From a virus, in the IMG/VR virus record IMGVR_UViG_3300044972_000461, positions 1 to 21,170 of that record: DNA of 21,170 nucleotides, one strand, 5' to 3'. Position numbers and translations under genes: made by a program. Numbering within the stretch: the stretch's first letter is position 1; each line of letters begins with the position of its first letter. The notes beneath the pieces are model-generated. The model did not search any database and had not been told where the DNA came from. It saw nothing but the letters and a program-made list of their open reading frames with translations. Shown in pieces: positions 12,170-20,729 of the stretch.

Positions 12170-12999
12170 ATTGAATCGTAATTAATAATCTGTCTAGTGT
12201 CTTGATTTATAACGATACCATCGTAGTTTAAAAATTTCTTAAGTAAACTTCTAAACTGCACAAACTCATCATTGGTTAATGCTATAACATCAAAGGCAAA
12301 GTATTCTTCTGTTAGTAAGTAATCATAAAAATTACTTGCTATAACTTTCTTTTGAAATAATGAGGGCAATGTATCTATATTAATAAATCCAGTATCATTA
12401 GTTAGATTAGAAAGATAGAACAGATTTTTTATTTTTGGTAATTCATATCTACCCCACCAGTAAGCAAATGCTGCCCAGAATTCGCAATTGTTTCTATACT
12501 CTATATCCATTAAATATGGATCAACTAGTAGTTTAGTATATGATGAATTGAACCAGTAGAAATTGCCCTTGAAATGCCAATGCCACATAGAACCAACAAG
12601 ATCAGCTCCTTGATTTAAATGATATAGGCAGGTATTACTATTATCAACTACCCCGTACATCATTAATGATGCCCAACGTAATCCATTTTCAAATTCTAGT
12701 GTATCAGTCTTACTAGCGCCCTTGCAATGTAAGTATAGACCATAGAAGTCTAACTCTTTAGAATCTTGCCATAATTTTCGTATAGCAGGGTATTCATAGT
12801 ATGATGCAGAAAATCCGCTATTAACATATTCAATATCTAAATCTGTTAGAAAATCATATGGTGTCCAATCAACAGAATGGATGATAATTATCTTTTCATT
12901 AGATAGATTACTAGCTTTTAATTTACTGATTATATGAAACAGACTGGCTTTGGTGTTGGGTAATTCATTACACGAAATATAAATGCGTATCGGCTTCAT
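12166..12999 (-). CDS. Glycosyltransferase-like protein (YLHCKG type)
   Basis: I start at the ATG at 12999 (MKPIRIYISCNELPN), directly after the methyltransferase stop, giving 277 aa. Longer TTG/ATG starts would run into the upstream gene. FYGLYLHCKGAS resembles the 'YLHxKG' motif of rhamnan-synthesis-F-like and related GT-A proteins found in polysaccharide clusters, and LVGSMWHWHFKGNFYWFNSS could be the acceptor site. The aromatic-rich AFAYWWGRYELP follows. I hold the family loosely. Its place between a methyltransferase and a GT4 supports a glycan role. Confidence 0.6.
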   Translation of the reverse strand: MKPIRIYISCNELPNTKASLFHIISKLKASNLSNEKIIIIHSVDWTPYDFLTDLDIEYVNSGFSASYYEYPAIRKLWQDSKELDFYGLYLHCKGASKTDTLEFENGLRWASLMMYGVVDNSNTCLYHLNQGADLVGSMWHWHFKGNFYWFNSSYTKLLVDPYLMDIEYRNNCEFWAAFAYWWGRYELPKIKNLFYLSNLTNDTGFINIDTLPSLFQKKVIASNFYDYLLTEEYFAFDVIALTNDEFVQFRSLLKKFLNYDGIVINQDTRQIINYDSI

Positions 13000-13000
13000 T

Positions 13001-13570
13001 TCATTGTTTGAATACGCCATAATAGGCTTTGCCAAAACATCCTGATTCTCTTAAATTAGCGGTGCCAGACCCGGGTAACATAATAATATCATCTAACATT
13101 GCTTTTGTTAACTCAAAAGGATGACCATCGTGCGCTGGAATATCAATCCATTCAAATAATCTAAGTACAGGTGCTGCACGTTTAGCATTGTTAATGATTC
13201 GTTCTACACTTTCAACATGTTGCAGACAATTATAAATCCAAACTTCATCCCATCCTTCTTCATCAACTAGTTCACCTGGTTGAACATTAACACTAATGTT
13301 ATGTCCTGCATAGCGTAGTTTAGTCCATTCTGGGTAATCAATTGGATCACAGACCTTGCCTTCACGTAAGTTCTTGCATTTAAGTAACATGGAACTTGGT
13401 CCGCCACCTATGTCAAGTATACGTTTGTTTTTAGCATCAAATGAATAGTGTGATTGTGGTATCTCCATGAATCTAGCATATACAAAATGTTTTTGATCCT
13501 CATCAAAAGTATTAGCGCAATCTCCCCAATACTCTATTTCAAATTTGTGGTCGGCGTGGTGATCACTCAT
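13001..13570 (-). CDS. SAM-dependent methyltransferase 2 (class I)
   Basis: I choose the ATG at 13570 (MSDHHADHKFEIEYWGDCAN; AAGGA upstream), giving 189 aa. A TTG 24 nt further upstream is less likely. RILDIGGGPSSMLLKC is motif I (SAM binding) and WDEVWIYNCLQHVESVERII matches motif IV/post-IV. The tail contains RESGCFGKAYYGVFKQ. The substrate is unknown and could be a sugar in the glycan pathway. The ATG overlaps the stop of a 17-codon mini-ORF. Stop and next start are separated by one base. Confidence 0.8.
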   Translation of the reverse strand: MSDHHADHKFEIEYWGDCANTFDEDQKHFVYARFMEIPQSHYSFDAKNKRILDIGGGPSSMLLKCKNLREGKVCDPIDYPEWTKLRYAGHNISVNVQPGELVDEEGWDEVWIYNCLQHVESVERIINNAKRAAPVLRLFEWIDIPAHDGHPFELTKAMLDDIIMLPGSGTANLRESGCFGKAYYGVFKQ

Positions 13571-13620
13571 CTTGACATGTCCTTTTTTAGCCAATTAAGA
13601 TTTTTTCTATTTTGTTGCAT
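13567..13620 (-). CDS. 17-codon mini-ORF echoing the GT4 C-terminus
   Basis: The ORF reads MQQNRKNLNWLKKDMSR. The last 17 residues of the GT4 upstream are [17 protein letters not shown], so 8 of 17 positions are identical and most others similar. AGGA lies upstream of its ATG and its TGA overlaps the ATG of the methyltransferase (ATGA). It may be a translated leader that couples translation, or a scar left when a GT gene ahead of this methyltransferase was replaced or deleted. It begins 11 nt after the stop of methyltransferase 1. Confidence 0.5.
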   Translation of the reverse strand: MQQNRKNLNWLKKDMSR

Positions 13621-13631
13621 TTTGATTCCTA

Positions 13632-14234
13632 TTATCCACTAAAACCAGTTGGAAATTTATACAATGATTCATGTATAGGAGTAGTATACCCCTTTAATAC
13701 TGTGTAATGAATACATTGAGCATTATGATTGGAATTATTATTTAAGTATGAAAGGAAGTTTTTTAAATAAAACTGTACATCAAATTTTTCAGTAAGATCG
13801 TTTATTTTAAAATTACTTTTATGAATTTCATATTTATTATTTCCCCAATCATCTTGTGGCATGTTAGTTGGCCATATAATTATTATCCATTTACTTTTAT
13901 AAAGAAAATAATCTAGATAATCTATTACTGTTGAACGAAATAAATGTTCTAAAATATCGCCAAATATAACTAGATCATACTGGAATTTGTATTGAGTATC
14001 TATAAAAGTTTTTAAATCAGCATGATGTACTGTATCATATAAATTTTCAAGATTAAAATCTGTTATATAAGAACTAGTAGGCTCAATACATTCCAAGTTA
14101 CCAGTATATCCTAAATCTCTAATTAATTTTCCATTTTTACCAGCCCCGGCCCCTACATCTAATATAGAGGTTGGTTTGATATTTCTTACATGGTCTTGTA
14201 GTATACTATCAAAAGTTGTTGCTGAATGTGGCAT
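13632..14234 (-). CDS. SAM-dependent methyltransferase 1 (class I)
   Basis: I use the ATG at 14234 (MPHSATTFDSILQDHVRNIK; 200 aa), which starts 2 nt after the GT4 stop. A TTG 30 nt upstream is out of frame with the GT4 it overlaps and less likely. Motif I is ILDVGAGAGKNGKLIRD, and DLVIFGDILEHLFR matches the region after motif II/III. The C-terminal third is variable. Codons are AT-richer than in the neighbours. The target is unknown. Being sandwiched between glycosyltransferases suggests O-methylation of a sugar, which is inference. Confidence 0.8.
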   Translation of the reverse strand: MPHSATTFDSILQDHVRNIKPTSILDVGAGAGKNGKLIRDLGYTGNLECIEPTSSYITDFNLENLYDTVHHADLKTFIDTQYKFQYDLVIFGDILEHLFRSTVIDYLDYFLYKSKWIIIIWPTNMPQDDWGNNKYEIHKSNFKINDLTEKFDVQFYLKNFLSYLNNNSNHNAQCIHYTVLKGYTTPIHESLYKFPTGFSG

Positions 14235-14236
14235 AT

Positions 14237-15355
14237 TTATTTTGGTAAATCTTTCTTTAGCCAATTCATATCTGTTCTGTCCTCATGCATTTGATACCAG
14301 CCTTTGCCTTCGTGTACATCTAATACCATTTGAAAGTATTCTTCATACATGAGTGCTACTTTTTCTAATGAGAAGTTCTCTGCAAACTTTCTGCAATTCT
14401 TTGGATCAATCTTGTCAATGTTTTTTGCAGCCCATACAAACTGATCAAATGTACGGCAACGATAACCTGTGTAACCATGAATATTGTTCTCAGTAAAACT
14501 ACCCCAATCAGTTGTGATAGTAGGAGTACCACTCATTAACATTTCAATTTGCACCCCACCAAATGGTTCAATATACATACTTGGAACAAACGCAGCTTTA
14601 GCATTACTCATTAACTCTTTACGTTTAGCTACATCAGCATAACCTGCAAACTCTACGTGATCTGGAAAAGTTAAGTTTTCTGGATTCTGTCCTGCAATGA
14701 TTAGTTTAGCGCCAATTGCTTGTGTTGCTTGTATTGCTATTTGTATACCTTTACCGTCATAAACTCGTCCCAAGAACAAGAAATAATCTTGTTTTTCTTC
14801 CTTGAAATCAAAGTCATCTGTATCAAAGTAGTTTGGAATTACAGCATCATACCAATCTTGTTTACAGGATCCAACAGCATCTAGACCATAGTAAGCGTGA
14901 TAGATAGCGTAACTTTCAAATATCTTCCAACGTGCCCAATGTCCACCGGCATAGCCGATTCCCGGTTCTACTACTATCATGTCTGGATGTGCATCACAAA
15001 TTGGTCTGACACCACTACCCCAGAAGGGTAATATAAAGTCATTTTTTTGTTTGCGTTTGCCAACTTCTCTGATAGCATTAGCATAGAATGTTTGATAAGC
15101 GTGGTCATCAGTACTGAACTTGAAAAAGTTCTTACGCCAATCATAATCGCCGTAAGCTATTTTCCAATCTTCATTTGTGATTACAGTTACATGTTCATCG
15201 CAAACTAAATCGCTATCTTCATGTCCATAGTGAATGATTGTATGCCCTCGGGCTTTCATCATCTTGCCGAATTTTAAAACTTTAGCGGTATAAGCACAAG
15301 CATTAAATTCTTTGTTTGTAACCGTATGCGGTAAACCTAGTATGTGAAATCTCAT
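14237..15355 (-). CDS. GT4-family glycosyltransferase (372 aa)
   Basis: This is a full-length GT-B enzyme. The donor domain begins at [20 protein letters not shown], followed by [24 protein letters not shown] and [16 protein letters not shown] (around residue 262). This gives the E-x7-E catalytic/donor motif of retaining GT4 transferases. [20 protein letters not shown] is in the acceptor half. The C-terminal tail ends [14 protein letters not shown], echoed by the downstream mini-ORF. The gap from the peptidase gene upstream is 39 nt, without a visible promoter. Confidence 0.88.
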   Translation of the reverse strand: MRFHILGLPHTVTNKEFNACAYTAKVLKFGKMMKARGHTIIHYGHEDSDLVCDEHVTVITNEDWKIAYGDYDWRKNFFKFSTDDHAYQTFYANAIREVGKRKQKNDFILPFWGSGVRPICDAHPDMIVVEPGIGYAGGHWARWKIFESYAIYHAYYGLDAVGSCKQDWYDAVIPNYFDTDDFDFKEEKQDYFLFLGRVYDGKGIQIAIQATQAIGAKLIIAGQNPENLTFPDHVEFAGYADVAKRKELMSNAKAAFVPSMYIEPFGGVQIEMLMSGTPTITTDWGSFTENNIHGYTGYRCRTFDQFVWAAKNIDKIDPKNCRKFAENFSLEKVALMYEEYFQMVLDVHEGKGWYQMHEDRTDMNWLKKDLPK

Positions 15356-15394
15356 ACAGATATTTAATCTAGGTTTTGTATTGCCGAAAAAAAT

Positions 15395-16237
15395 TTACAT
15401 GTTGGCTATTGATTTTATTACCCAAAAATCTCTGCTCATACTAGTATTTTGTATCACTTTAAATGGCATATAGAAGTAGCCTTTGTCACCCCAACGTGTT
15501 CCCCAACTGTTTCTTACTATAAAAGTATTATTAGTTTTGTTATAACCAACAATCAACACAGCATGTCCGCCCAGAAATCGTTCTTTATTAACATTGGGAT
15601 ATGGCATAATACCAGTTTTTGCTACTGCAGGACTGTCAAAGCTAGAATACACATTAAACCCAATCGTTACTGGATATCCACTAGTGATAGAATCTATTAC
15701 TTGATTAAAGTCTACGGCTCTTTGATATGATGTAACTTTTCTTTTTAATGCATCAACTATTGCAGTTTTATGTGGCTGCATTCTAAATTTGCTTATATTA
15801 TATGGCCATAAGTTTTCAGTTGGTGCTCCATAGGTATAACATGCTTTGATACCGTCACGTATATATGCACCACTGTCATAATTTACCGTGCCTATGAACT
15901 TACGCTCATAGTAGTATATAAAAAGACGGCTTATGTCAAGTGTCCTATTTTGGCGTTTGTGCAATAACTCAATCGCACCTGCAATAGCATTGCCAGTACA
16001 ACTACCTAGCTTACCCTGATCTTCAATTGATGAACAATATTGTCTTAAGTCTACAATGTTAGATTGTGTGGCACCAGTAAGCCGATAAGGATGATCTCTT
16101 GTGTCTATTTTATCTTTAACCCAATGATATTTAGGTATATCAAAAGGTAGTTTCACCTTTCGCATTGGTGGAAAAGGTCTACGATGCAGTCCCGGATCTA
16201 GTTCTATATCAATTATTGTGTTTGAATCTTGTTTCAT
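15395..16237 (-). CDS. Papain-like cysteine peptidase (family C1)
   Basis: The 280-aa protein has the complete C1 active site: oxyanion Gln74 and nucleophile Cys80 in EDQGKLGSCTGNAIAG, His225 in GGHAVLIVGY, and Asn243 in VRNSWGTRWGDKGYFYMP. Residues 1-60 lack a signal peptide and may be a short propeptide or an attachment region. Related C1 enzymes occur in bacteria and phages as intracellular or virion-associated proteins. Placed directly after tail-adhesin genes (5-nt gap from the propeller gene), it might process fibre proteins or act on a host surface protein. That role is inference. Confidence 0.9.
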   Translation of the reverse strand: MKQDSNTIIDIELDPGLHRRPFPPMRKVKLPFDIPKYHWVKDKIDTRDHPYRLTGATQSNIVDLRQYCSSIEDQGKLGSCTGNAIAGAIELLHKRQNRTLDISRLFIYYYERKFIGTVNYDSGAYIRDGIKACYTYGAPTENLWPYNISKFRMQPHKTAIVDALKRKVTSYQRAVDFNQVIDSITSGYPVTIGFNVYSSFDSPAVAKTGIMPYPNVNKERFLGGHAVLIVGYNKTNNTFIVRNSWGTRWGDKGYFYMPFKVIQNTSMSRDFWVIKSIANM

Positions 16238-16242
16238 ATATC

Positions 16243-17343
16243 TTATGATCCAACTGCATATAACCAGTTAGGACCAGTACCATCGACCCCAACTGCTACA
16301 AACTCACTTGTTACGGTGCTATATACAACCGATCTCATATATCCTGTAGCAGTACTACCATTAAACAACGAAGGAGTACCCCAATTACTACCATTTGCTG
16401 ATGTCATATACAAAGGTTGTCCTATTCCACCTACTTGAAGTTGGCCAACTCCTACAAATTCACCAGCTGGATTTGCTGTCAGTGAAAATATTTGCATGAG
16501 AGTAGTAGAACCAGAGATAAGTGTTTGTGTAGTCCAAGTTGAGCCATTGGTTGATGTAGAATAACCAAGACCGCCGGACATATTACCAACGGTTACAAAC
16601 AAATTATGGTAACTTGACCAAGTAACTGCTTTTAGTTGAAATGTTGAACTGAACATTTGTTGAGTAGACCAACTGCTGCCAGTTGCTGAGAAAGAATACC
16701 AGGGAGTAGTATCAAACCCGTTATAGCCGGTTACAACAAAATTTCCAGACGAATTAACTGCAATAGATGCAGTGTTAAAGAATATTCCACTTGCAGCACC
16801 GGGTAAAGCTGTTGGTGTAGTCCAAGTTGAGCCATCTGCTGAGGTAGAGTACGCAGCCACACCACCGGAGGACAGTAGCATAATTGCTGCAAACACACCG
16901 GCACTATTAACGGTAATAGTATGTACATTACCAACGGCTATTGCTCCGCTTATCACAGTGGGAGTAGTCCAAGTGACTCCATCACTTGAGGTGGAACATA
17001 TAGCATTTGAACTAGAATTAACACCTATTGCTAAAAAGTAATTATGATAACTTGACCATGTAATCTGAGCTAAAAATGTGCTACCGGTTATCTCTTGAGT
17101 TGGACCAGTCCAAGTAGTACCGTTCGTTGACACAGCACTACCAAAGTTACCATTATATGACCCAACTGCGGTGATTAACCCTGAAGTATCAATAGCACTA
17201 GCATTAGGTTGCAATAGAGATACAAATGCACCTGAATTCATTATAGCCGGAGTAGTAAAATTGATTGTTGGAGGTGCGGGCGGGGGAGTACCTATAGTAA
17301 TATTTCCACCTATATCTATCCCGCCTCCAATTGTAATTGCCAT
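16243..17343 (-). CDS. Asp-box beta-propeller protein, likely tail-fibre/receptor-binding component
   Basis: This 366-aa protein begins with a Gly/Ile-rich strand MAITIGGGIDIGGNITIG and a Pro-rich hinge. Six Asp-box motifs follow at regular 45-51-residue spacing: STNGTTW (72), SSDGVTW (119), SADGSTW (168), SATGSSW (219), STNGSTW (264) and SANGSNW (315). This suggests a six-bladed propeller as in sialidases and BNR proteins, but no catalytic sialidase arginine triad is evident. It is Ser/Thr/Gly-rich like other fibre tips. Its position between Gly-rich adhesins and a peptidase supports a receptor-binding role. Confidence 0.8.
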   Translation of the reverse strand: MAITIGGGIDIGGNITIGTPPPAPPTINFTTPAIMNSGAFVSLLQPNASAIDTSGLITAVGSYNGNFGSAVSTNGTTWTGPTQEITGSTFLAQITWSSYHNYFLAIGVNSSSNAICSTSSDGVTWTTPTVISGAIAVGNVHTITVNSAGVFAAIMLLSSGGVAAYSTSADGSTWTTPTALPGAASGIFFNTASIAVNSSGNFVVTGYNGFDTTPWYSFSATGSSWSTQQMFSSTFQLKAVTWSSYHNLFVTVGNMSGGLGYSTSTNGSTWTTQTLISGSTTLMQIFSLTANPAGEFVGVGQLQVGGIGQPLYMTSANGSNWGTPSLFNGSTATGYMRSVVYSTVTSEFVAVGVDGTGPNWLYAVGS

Positions 17344-17361
17344 GTTGTTAATCCTATTGTA

Positions 17362-17369
17362 TATTTATT
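17362..17369 (-). promoter_or_regulatory. Possible late promoter (T4-like) before the propeller gene
   Basis: The minus strand reads AATAAATA, one mismatch from the T4 late -10 element TATAAATA, 19 nt before the ATG. The leader would contain AGGATT as RBS. AT-rich context makes chance matches likely. Confidence 0.3.
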
Positions 17370-17392
17370 GTTAACGTCTGAATTGTGGGTTA

Positions 17393-17484
17393 TTAAAAAG
17401 TTATTGAACCACTAGTAATCCATTTGTATATTCTATATCCACCGCTAACAACTGGATATCCAACTGCTAAGTTTGCAGTACTTG
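17393..17484 (-). repeat. Duplicated 3' end of Gly-rich gene, copy a
   Basis: These 92 bases match 18594-18685 at 89 positions by my count. They encode the last 30 residues of both adhesins and are well suited to homologous exchange of the variable part. Confidence 0.9.
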
Positions 17485-18256
17485 ATGCTGCGGGGTATGT
17501 ATCAGCATAGCGAATAATTACAATACCCGAACCGCCGGCGTATCCAATATCAGTGCCAGTGCTGCCATTCGCTCCGCCTCCCCCACCTCCCCCGGTGTTT
17601 ATGGTACCTGCAGTACCCGAAGACCCGCCGGTGCCACCACCGCCCAGTCCACCAACTCTGCCGGCACCACCTTGATATGCATTCGTGCCGCCCCCTCCAC
17701 CGCCGGCATAATAAGTAGCAGTTCCAGTAATAGATGATTGTAGTCCATTGCCGCCGGATCCACTTAGTGGATTTACAGCTGCCTGGCCGACAGCGCCGGC
17801 TCCGCCGCCGCCGCCCGAAGGATAGCCCGAACCGTAAGTGCCTCCGGCTCCACCGTTATTACCTTGTCCTGCTGTACCAGCACCTCCTGCAATTGTTCCC
17901 GGACCACCTGTACCCGGACCACTACCACCGCCTGAACCGCCGGTATTACCGGGCGTAGCATAAGTACCACCATAGCCACCACCGGCGCTAGTAATTGTGC
18001 CAAAAACTGAAGAATTGCCATTTGTTCCGGTGACTTCAGAAGTTCCAACCGTACCTCCAGCACCAACTGTTATAGTAACTGTAGAACTTACCTCGGCAGA
18101 ATAGCCAGTTGCGGTTCTATAACCACCTGCGCCTCCACCACCGCCAATGCCACCGCCGGCGCCTCCACCCGCGACAACTAAGTATTCAACTAATATGGGC
18201 GGTGGTGGGGCTGTATAAGTAAATCCACTAGTTAATAGCATTCCAGCTAATTCCAT
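17393..18256 (-). CDS. Glycine-rich tail adhesin 2
   Basis: The 287-aa protein starts MELAGMLLTSGFTYTAPPPP, followed by VEYLVVAGGGAGGGIGGGGG, a long Gly-rich region, and the closing SGIVIIRY (residues 243-250). A C-terminal domain of 37 residues ends YRIYKWITSGSITF. VEYLVVAGGGGG and SGIVIIRY frame the polyglycine-II-like adhesin domain found in many aquatic phage fibres. It is a paralogue of the Gly-rich gene at 18594-19472. The conserved termini probably attach to the fibre, while the variable Gly region contacts the host. The ATG lies 1 nt after the stop of the 107-aa gene. Confidence 0.88.
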   Translation of the reverse strand: MELAGMLLTSGFTYTAPPPPILVEYLVVAGGGAGGGIGGGGGAGGYRTATGYSAEVSSTVTITVGAGGTVGTSEVTGTNGNSSVFGTITSAGGGYGGTYATPGNTGGSGGGSGPGTGGPGTIAGGAGTAGQGNNGGAGGTYGSGYPSGGGGGAGAVGQAAVNPLSGSGGNGLQSSITGTATYYAGGGGGGTNAYQGGAGRVGGLGGGGTGGSSGTAGTINTGGGGGGGANGSTGTDIGYAGGSGIVIIRYADTYPAASSTANLAVGYPVVSGGYRIYKWITSGSITF

Positions 18257-18257
18257 T

Positions 18258-18581
18258 TTAATTACTCCAGGGTAAAGGTAACATTACGATAGGAGGATTT
18301 ATCTGTAATTCTATTTGAGTATCAATTTGTGCTTGTACACCAGCTTCATCTACTCCAGAACTCCATACCCAACTTAAAACTTGTTCTTCAGTTAAATCAG
18401 CATACGGTGTGTACGTTGAAGTATCATTAAATGCGATTCTAGTTAGTCCAGGTACAGTTGCAGAATAAACACCATTAGTTCCACTGCAAGCCCAACCTAC
18501 TTGCACAACTACATCGGTGTAACCGTCTAGTTGTACTTGAGAAGCCATATCTTGAACTGTCCATGTATATGATATTGACAT
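18258..18581 (-). CDS. Small protein between the adhesin paralogues (107 aa)
   Basis: The protein begins MSISYTWTVQDMASQVQLDG and contains TEEQVLSWVWSSGVDEAGVQ, ending LQINPPIVMLPLPWSN. I recall this layout (ITYTW...LTEE.VL.W....LPW) from a common phage family of unknown role (DUF7936-like) found beside tail-fibre genes. It may be a fibre chaperone or a small fibre component. AAAAGGAAAATAAA precedes the ATG. The NPPI segment near its end recurs in the 136-aa protein two genes upstream. Confidence 0.75.
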   Translation of the reverse strand: MSISYTWTVQDMASQVQLDGYTDVVVQVGWACSGTNGVYSATVPGLTRIAFNDTSTYTPYADLTEEQVLSWVWSSGVDEAGVQAQIDTQIELQINPPIVMLPLPWSN

Positions 18582-18593
18582 TTTATTTTCCTT

Positions 18594-18685
18594 TTAAAAA
18601 GTTATTGAACCACTAGTAATCCATTTGTAGATTCTATATCCACCACTAACAACCGGATATCCAACTGCTAAGTTTGCAGTACTTG
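18594..18685 (-). repeat. Duplicated 3' end of Gly-rich gene, copy b
   Basis: Partner of 17393-17484 (three mismatches over 92 bases). The gene starts are also duplicated: 18221-18256 and 19437-19472 differ at two positions over 36 bases. Confidence 0.9.
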
Positions 18686-19472
18686 CTGCTGCGGTGTCTG
18701 TATCTGGATAGCGAATAATCACAATGCCAGAACCACCGTTGCCACCTTGTTTCCATGTACCGCCCCCACTAAAACCTCCGGCACCACCGCCACCGCCGGT
18801 ATTTGCGGTGCCATTTGTTCCAGTACCTGATGTGCTGCCCGCACCACCGCCACCACTACCGCCTGATCCTCCGCTGCCTAGACCACTAGTGCTACCCCCA
18901 CCGCCGCCGGCATAAGTTACACTTGCTCCTGATATAGAAGATGCTAGTCCTGCTCCACCGGCACCGCCGCTTTCAGTAACACCTACACTTCCTACAGCGC
19001 CAGCACCTCCGCCACCGCCGCCGCCGTTAGCGTCTCCGGGGTAAGCGTATGGCGCTCCATTACCCCCGTTATTACCTTGACCGGAAATTCCCGTGCCTGC
19101 GGTGGTTCCGTTCTGACTACCACCACCGCCACTTCCACCATCTCTAGTTGTGGTAGCGTTGCCGGCGCCGCCGCCGCCACCAGTAGAAGTAATTGTACTA
19201 AATACAGAATTAGTACCAACTTGTCCAGACTGTCGGCCAAAAGTATTCTCTGTTGCACCGTTGCCCCCAGCACCAACTGTAACTGTAATTGCAGAACCTG
19301 ATGATACAGCTAACCCAGTTGCGGTTCGATAACCACCGGCACCACCGCCGCCACCACCCTGCTGAGAACCACCGCCGCCACCGGCTACAACTAAGTATTC
19401 AACTGTAGCGGGTGGGCCCGGTGGTGGCACAAAAGTAAATCCACTAGTTAATAGCATCCCAGATAATTCCAT
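18594..19472 (-). CDS. Glycine-rich tail adhesin 1
   Basis: This 292-aa paralogue of adhesin 2 has the N-terminus MELSGMLLTSGFTFVPPPGP, then ATVEYLVVAGGGGG, a highly Gly-rich middle with Ser/Asn insertions, SGIVIIRY (248-255) and a C-terminus nearly identical to that of the sister gene. The Gly-rich part differs from the paralogue, as expected for host-specificity segments. TTTAAAGGAAAATAAA gives a strong RBS. It is the first adhesin gene of the operon and follows a 169-nt gap. Confidence 0.88.
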   Translation of the reverse strand: MELSGMLLTSGFTFVPPPGPPATVEYLVVAGGGGGSQQGGGGGGAGGYRTATGLAVSSGSAITVTVGAGGNGATENTFGRQSGQVGTNSVFSTITSTGGGGGAGNATTTRDGGSGGGGSQNGTTAGTGISGQGNNGGNGAPYAYPGDANGGGGGGGAGAVGSVGVTESGGAGGAGLASSISGASVTYAGGGGGSTSGLGSGGSGGSGGGGAGSTSGTGTNGTANTGGGGGAGGFSGGGTWKQGGNGGSGIVIIRYPDTDTAAASTANLAVGYPVVSGGYRIYKWITSGSITF

Positions 19473-19641
19473 TTTATTTTCCTTTAAATTTAAACTGCAA
19501 CGCTATGGATGAAAAAACACGAAATAAATAGTTTTTCTATTCATTGAATTTACCGCCGGTATTAAACGTTTGAAAAAAGCAAAACTAGCAGTATTGGCTT
19601 GTGTACTAGTTTAATAATCAGTAGCAGTAAAAAATTTAATA
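19473..19641 (-). other. Intergenic leader before adhesin 1
   Basis: This is the longest gap in the minus operon (169 nt). It is AT-rich and contains no ORF with an RBS. I see neither a convincing promoter nor a GC-rich hairpin with T-run. The only clear element is the AAAGGAAAATAAA ribosome binding site at its end. Confidence 0.5.
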
Positions 19642-20052
19642 TTATTCAGGAATTTCTATTGGAGGATTAAGTTGTGCAAAACTAGCTAACATAGAATCAA
19701 CATCAGTATTATCAAATGGTAATGCTAGTACCTGTGCTGAAGTCATTTTTAATTTAGTACACATTTCGCTATTAGCAGAAACACTTGCCCTAGCTGTTGT
19801 ATAATGACCACTAATTTCCAAAGACCAGTCATTATATGTCATATCACTAAGCCCCGAACTTTCTGCAATCAATGTACTATCTGGCACTACACTTAAACAA
19901 TAGTCTATTCCATTGGTGTCAACAAACCAAAATTTAACATCTAGCCCGTCAAGTCTTGGATGAGTTTTTCCATTAGGTCCCATATTCTTATCAGTAAAAT
20001 ACTCTACTAAATTTTCGTAATCTACGTAATAATGTTTTATGTACTTAGCCAT
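19642..20052 (-). CDS. Hypothetical 136-aa protein of the adhesin operon
   Basis: The protein starts MAKYIKHYYVDYENLVEYFT and has a central beta-rich part with VKFWFVDTNGIDYCLSVVPD and DWSLEISGHYTTARA. It ends QLNPPIEIPE, resembling the NPPI segment of the 107-aa protein. No catalytic motif is seen. Its start lies 16 nt inside the 2OG oxygenase gene, so the two are tightly linked. It could be a small fibre- or baseplate-associated protein, judged only from context. Confidence 0.65.
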   Translation of the reverse strand: MAKYIKHYYVDYENLVEYFTDKNMGPNGKTHPRLDGLDVKFWFVDTNGIDYCLSVVPDSTLIAESSGLSDMTYNDWSLEISGHYTTARASVSANSEMCTKLKMTSAQVLALPFDNTDVDSMLASFAQLNPPIEIPE

Positions 20053-20729
20053 GTTTTTTCCTTTTTGACAGTTATATTGTATTTATCATTAATTACTGTT
20101 TCTTCTTCTTGTATACTAGGAAATCCGATAATTGTCATCCAATTTACGATACTGTATCTATTACCATGTGTAATTGGTTCAACACCGTGCAAATACTCAT
20201 GCGTAGATGGGAAACATACTAACATACCCGGCTCCGGACGAATTCTAATTTTTAATTCAGGGAATACAAAATCACCACCTTCAAAATCATTATTTAAAAA
20301 CAACACGGTACTTAAATCTCTATCAGTACTTTTACGCCAAATTAGTGGATGATTGCCCGGTGGTTTCCACAATGATTCTCCATCGCAGTGTGCTTTATAA
20401 TGACCGCCTATTCCATAATGTAATAATTGCGGAATTTCAGAATCTTTAATTTCAACTTCATAAAATGGATTAATTACATTACTTACAATATTACGATACA
20501 AGTCAACTATTTCATCACTGATTTTTTCTAAATCAATCATCTGAGTATCTCTAACTTTTTTATCTACTGTAAATTTAGTTGATTTAGTTGAATTACTTTT
20601 TGATGGGTCAAATACAGACAAATCCCTAAGTTCATCTTGTTTTTTAGCATAATTAATAATAAAATCTACTCCGGCTGAAGAAATAACATTGGGAGCAATC
20701 AATATTTTAGACAACAGATTATTTTTCAT
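20037..20729 (-). CDS. 2-oxoglutarate/Fe(II)-dependent dioxygenase (prolyl-4-hydroxylase type)
   Basis: The 230-aa protein has the metal-binding HxD in YKAHCDGES (His114, Asp116), the distal His181 in EYLHGVEPI and the 2-oxoglutarate-binding Arg191 in GNRYSIVNWM. Between these lie LSTVLFLNNDFEGGDFVFPE and RPEPGMLVCFPS, typical of P4Hc-type oxygenases common in aquatic phages. Such enzymes hydroxylate proteins or small molecules. The target here may be a fibre or a host factor, which is inference. It overlaps the upstream gene by 4 nt (ATGA). Confidence 0.9.
   Translation of the reverse strand: MKNNLLSKILIAPNVISSAGVDFIINYAKKQDELRDLSVFDPSKSNSTKSTKFTVDKKVRDTQMIDLEKISDEIVDLYRNIVSNVINPFYEVEIKDSEIPQLLHYGIGGHYKAHCDGESLWKPPGNHPLIWRKSTDRDLSTVLFLNNDFEGGDFVFPELKIRIRPEPGMLVCFPSTHEYLHGVEPITHGNRYSIVNWMTIIGFPSIQEEETVINDKYNITVKKEKTWLST
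20080..20087 (-). promoter_or_regulatory. Possible late promoter (T4-like) before the 136-aa gene
   Basis: The minus strand reads GATAAATA, one mismatch from TATAAATA, inside the 3' end of the oxygenase gene and 28 nt before the next ATG. AAAAAGGAAAAAAC follows as RBS. The call rests on this motif alone. Confidence 0.3.

Noticed and set aside
13571-13594. TTG-initiated N-terminal extensions of the two methyltransferases (MAKKGH..., MAKERF...)
   Set aside because: The similar starts arise from an out-of-frame reading of the shared NWLKKD-coding DNA. The downstream ATGs have better position and, for the second methyltransferase, an RBS.
16243-17343. Active sialidase
   Set aside because: The Asp-boxes are clear, but I could not find the catalytic Arg triad, the Tyr or the FRIP motif of sialidases. 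A binding propeller is the safer reading.
18724-18915. Proline-rich open frame antisense to adhesin 1
   Set aside because: It is the mirror of Gly codons (GGN read as CCN/NCC) and has no RBS or promoter.
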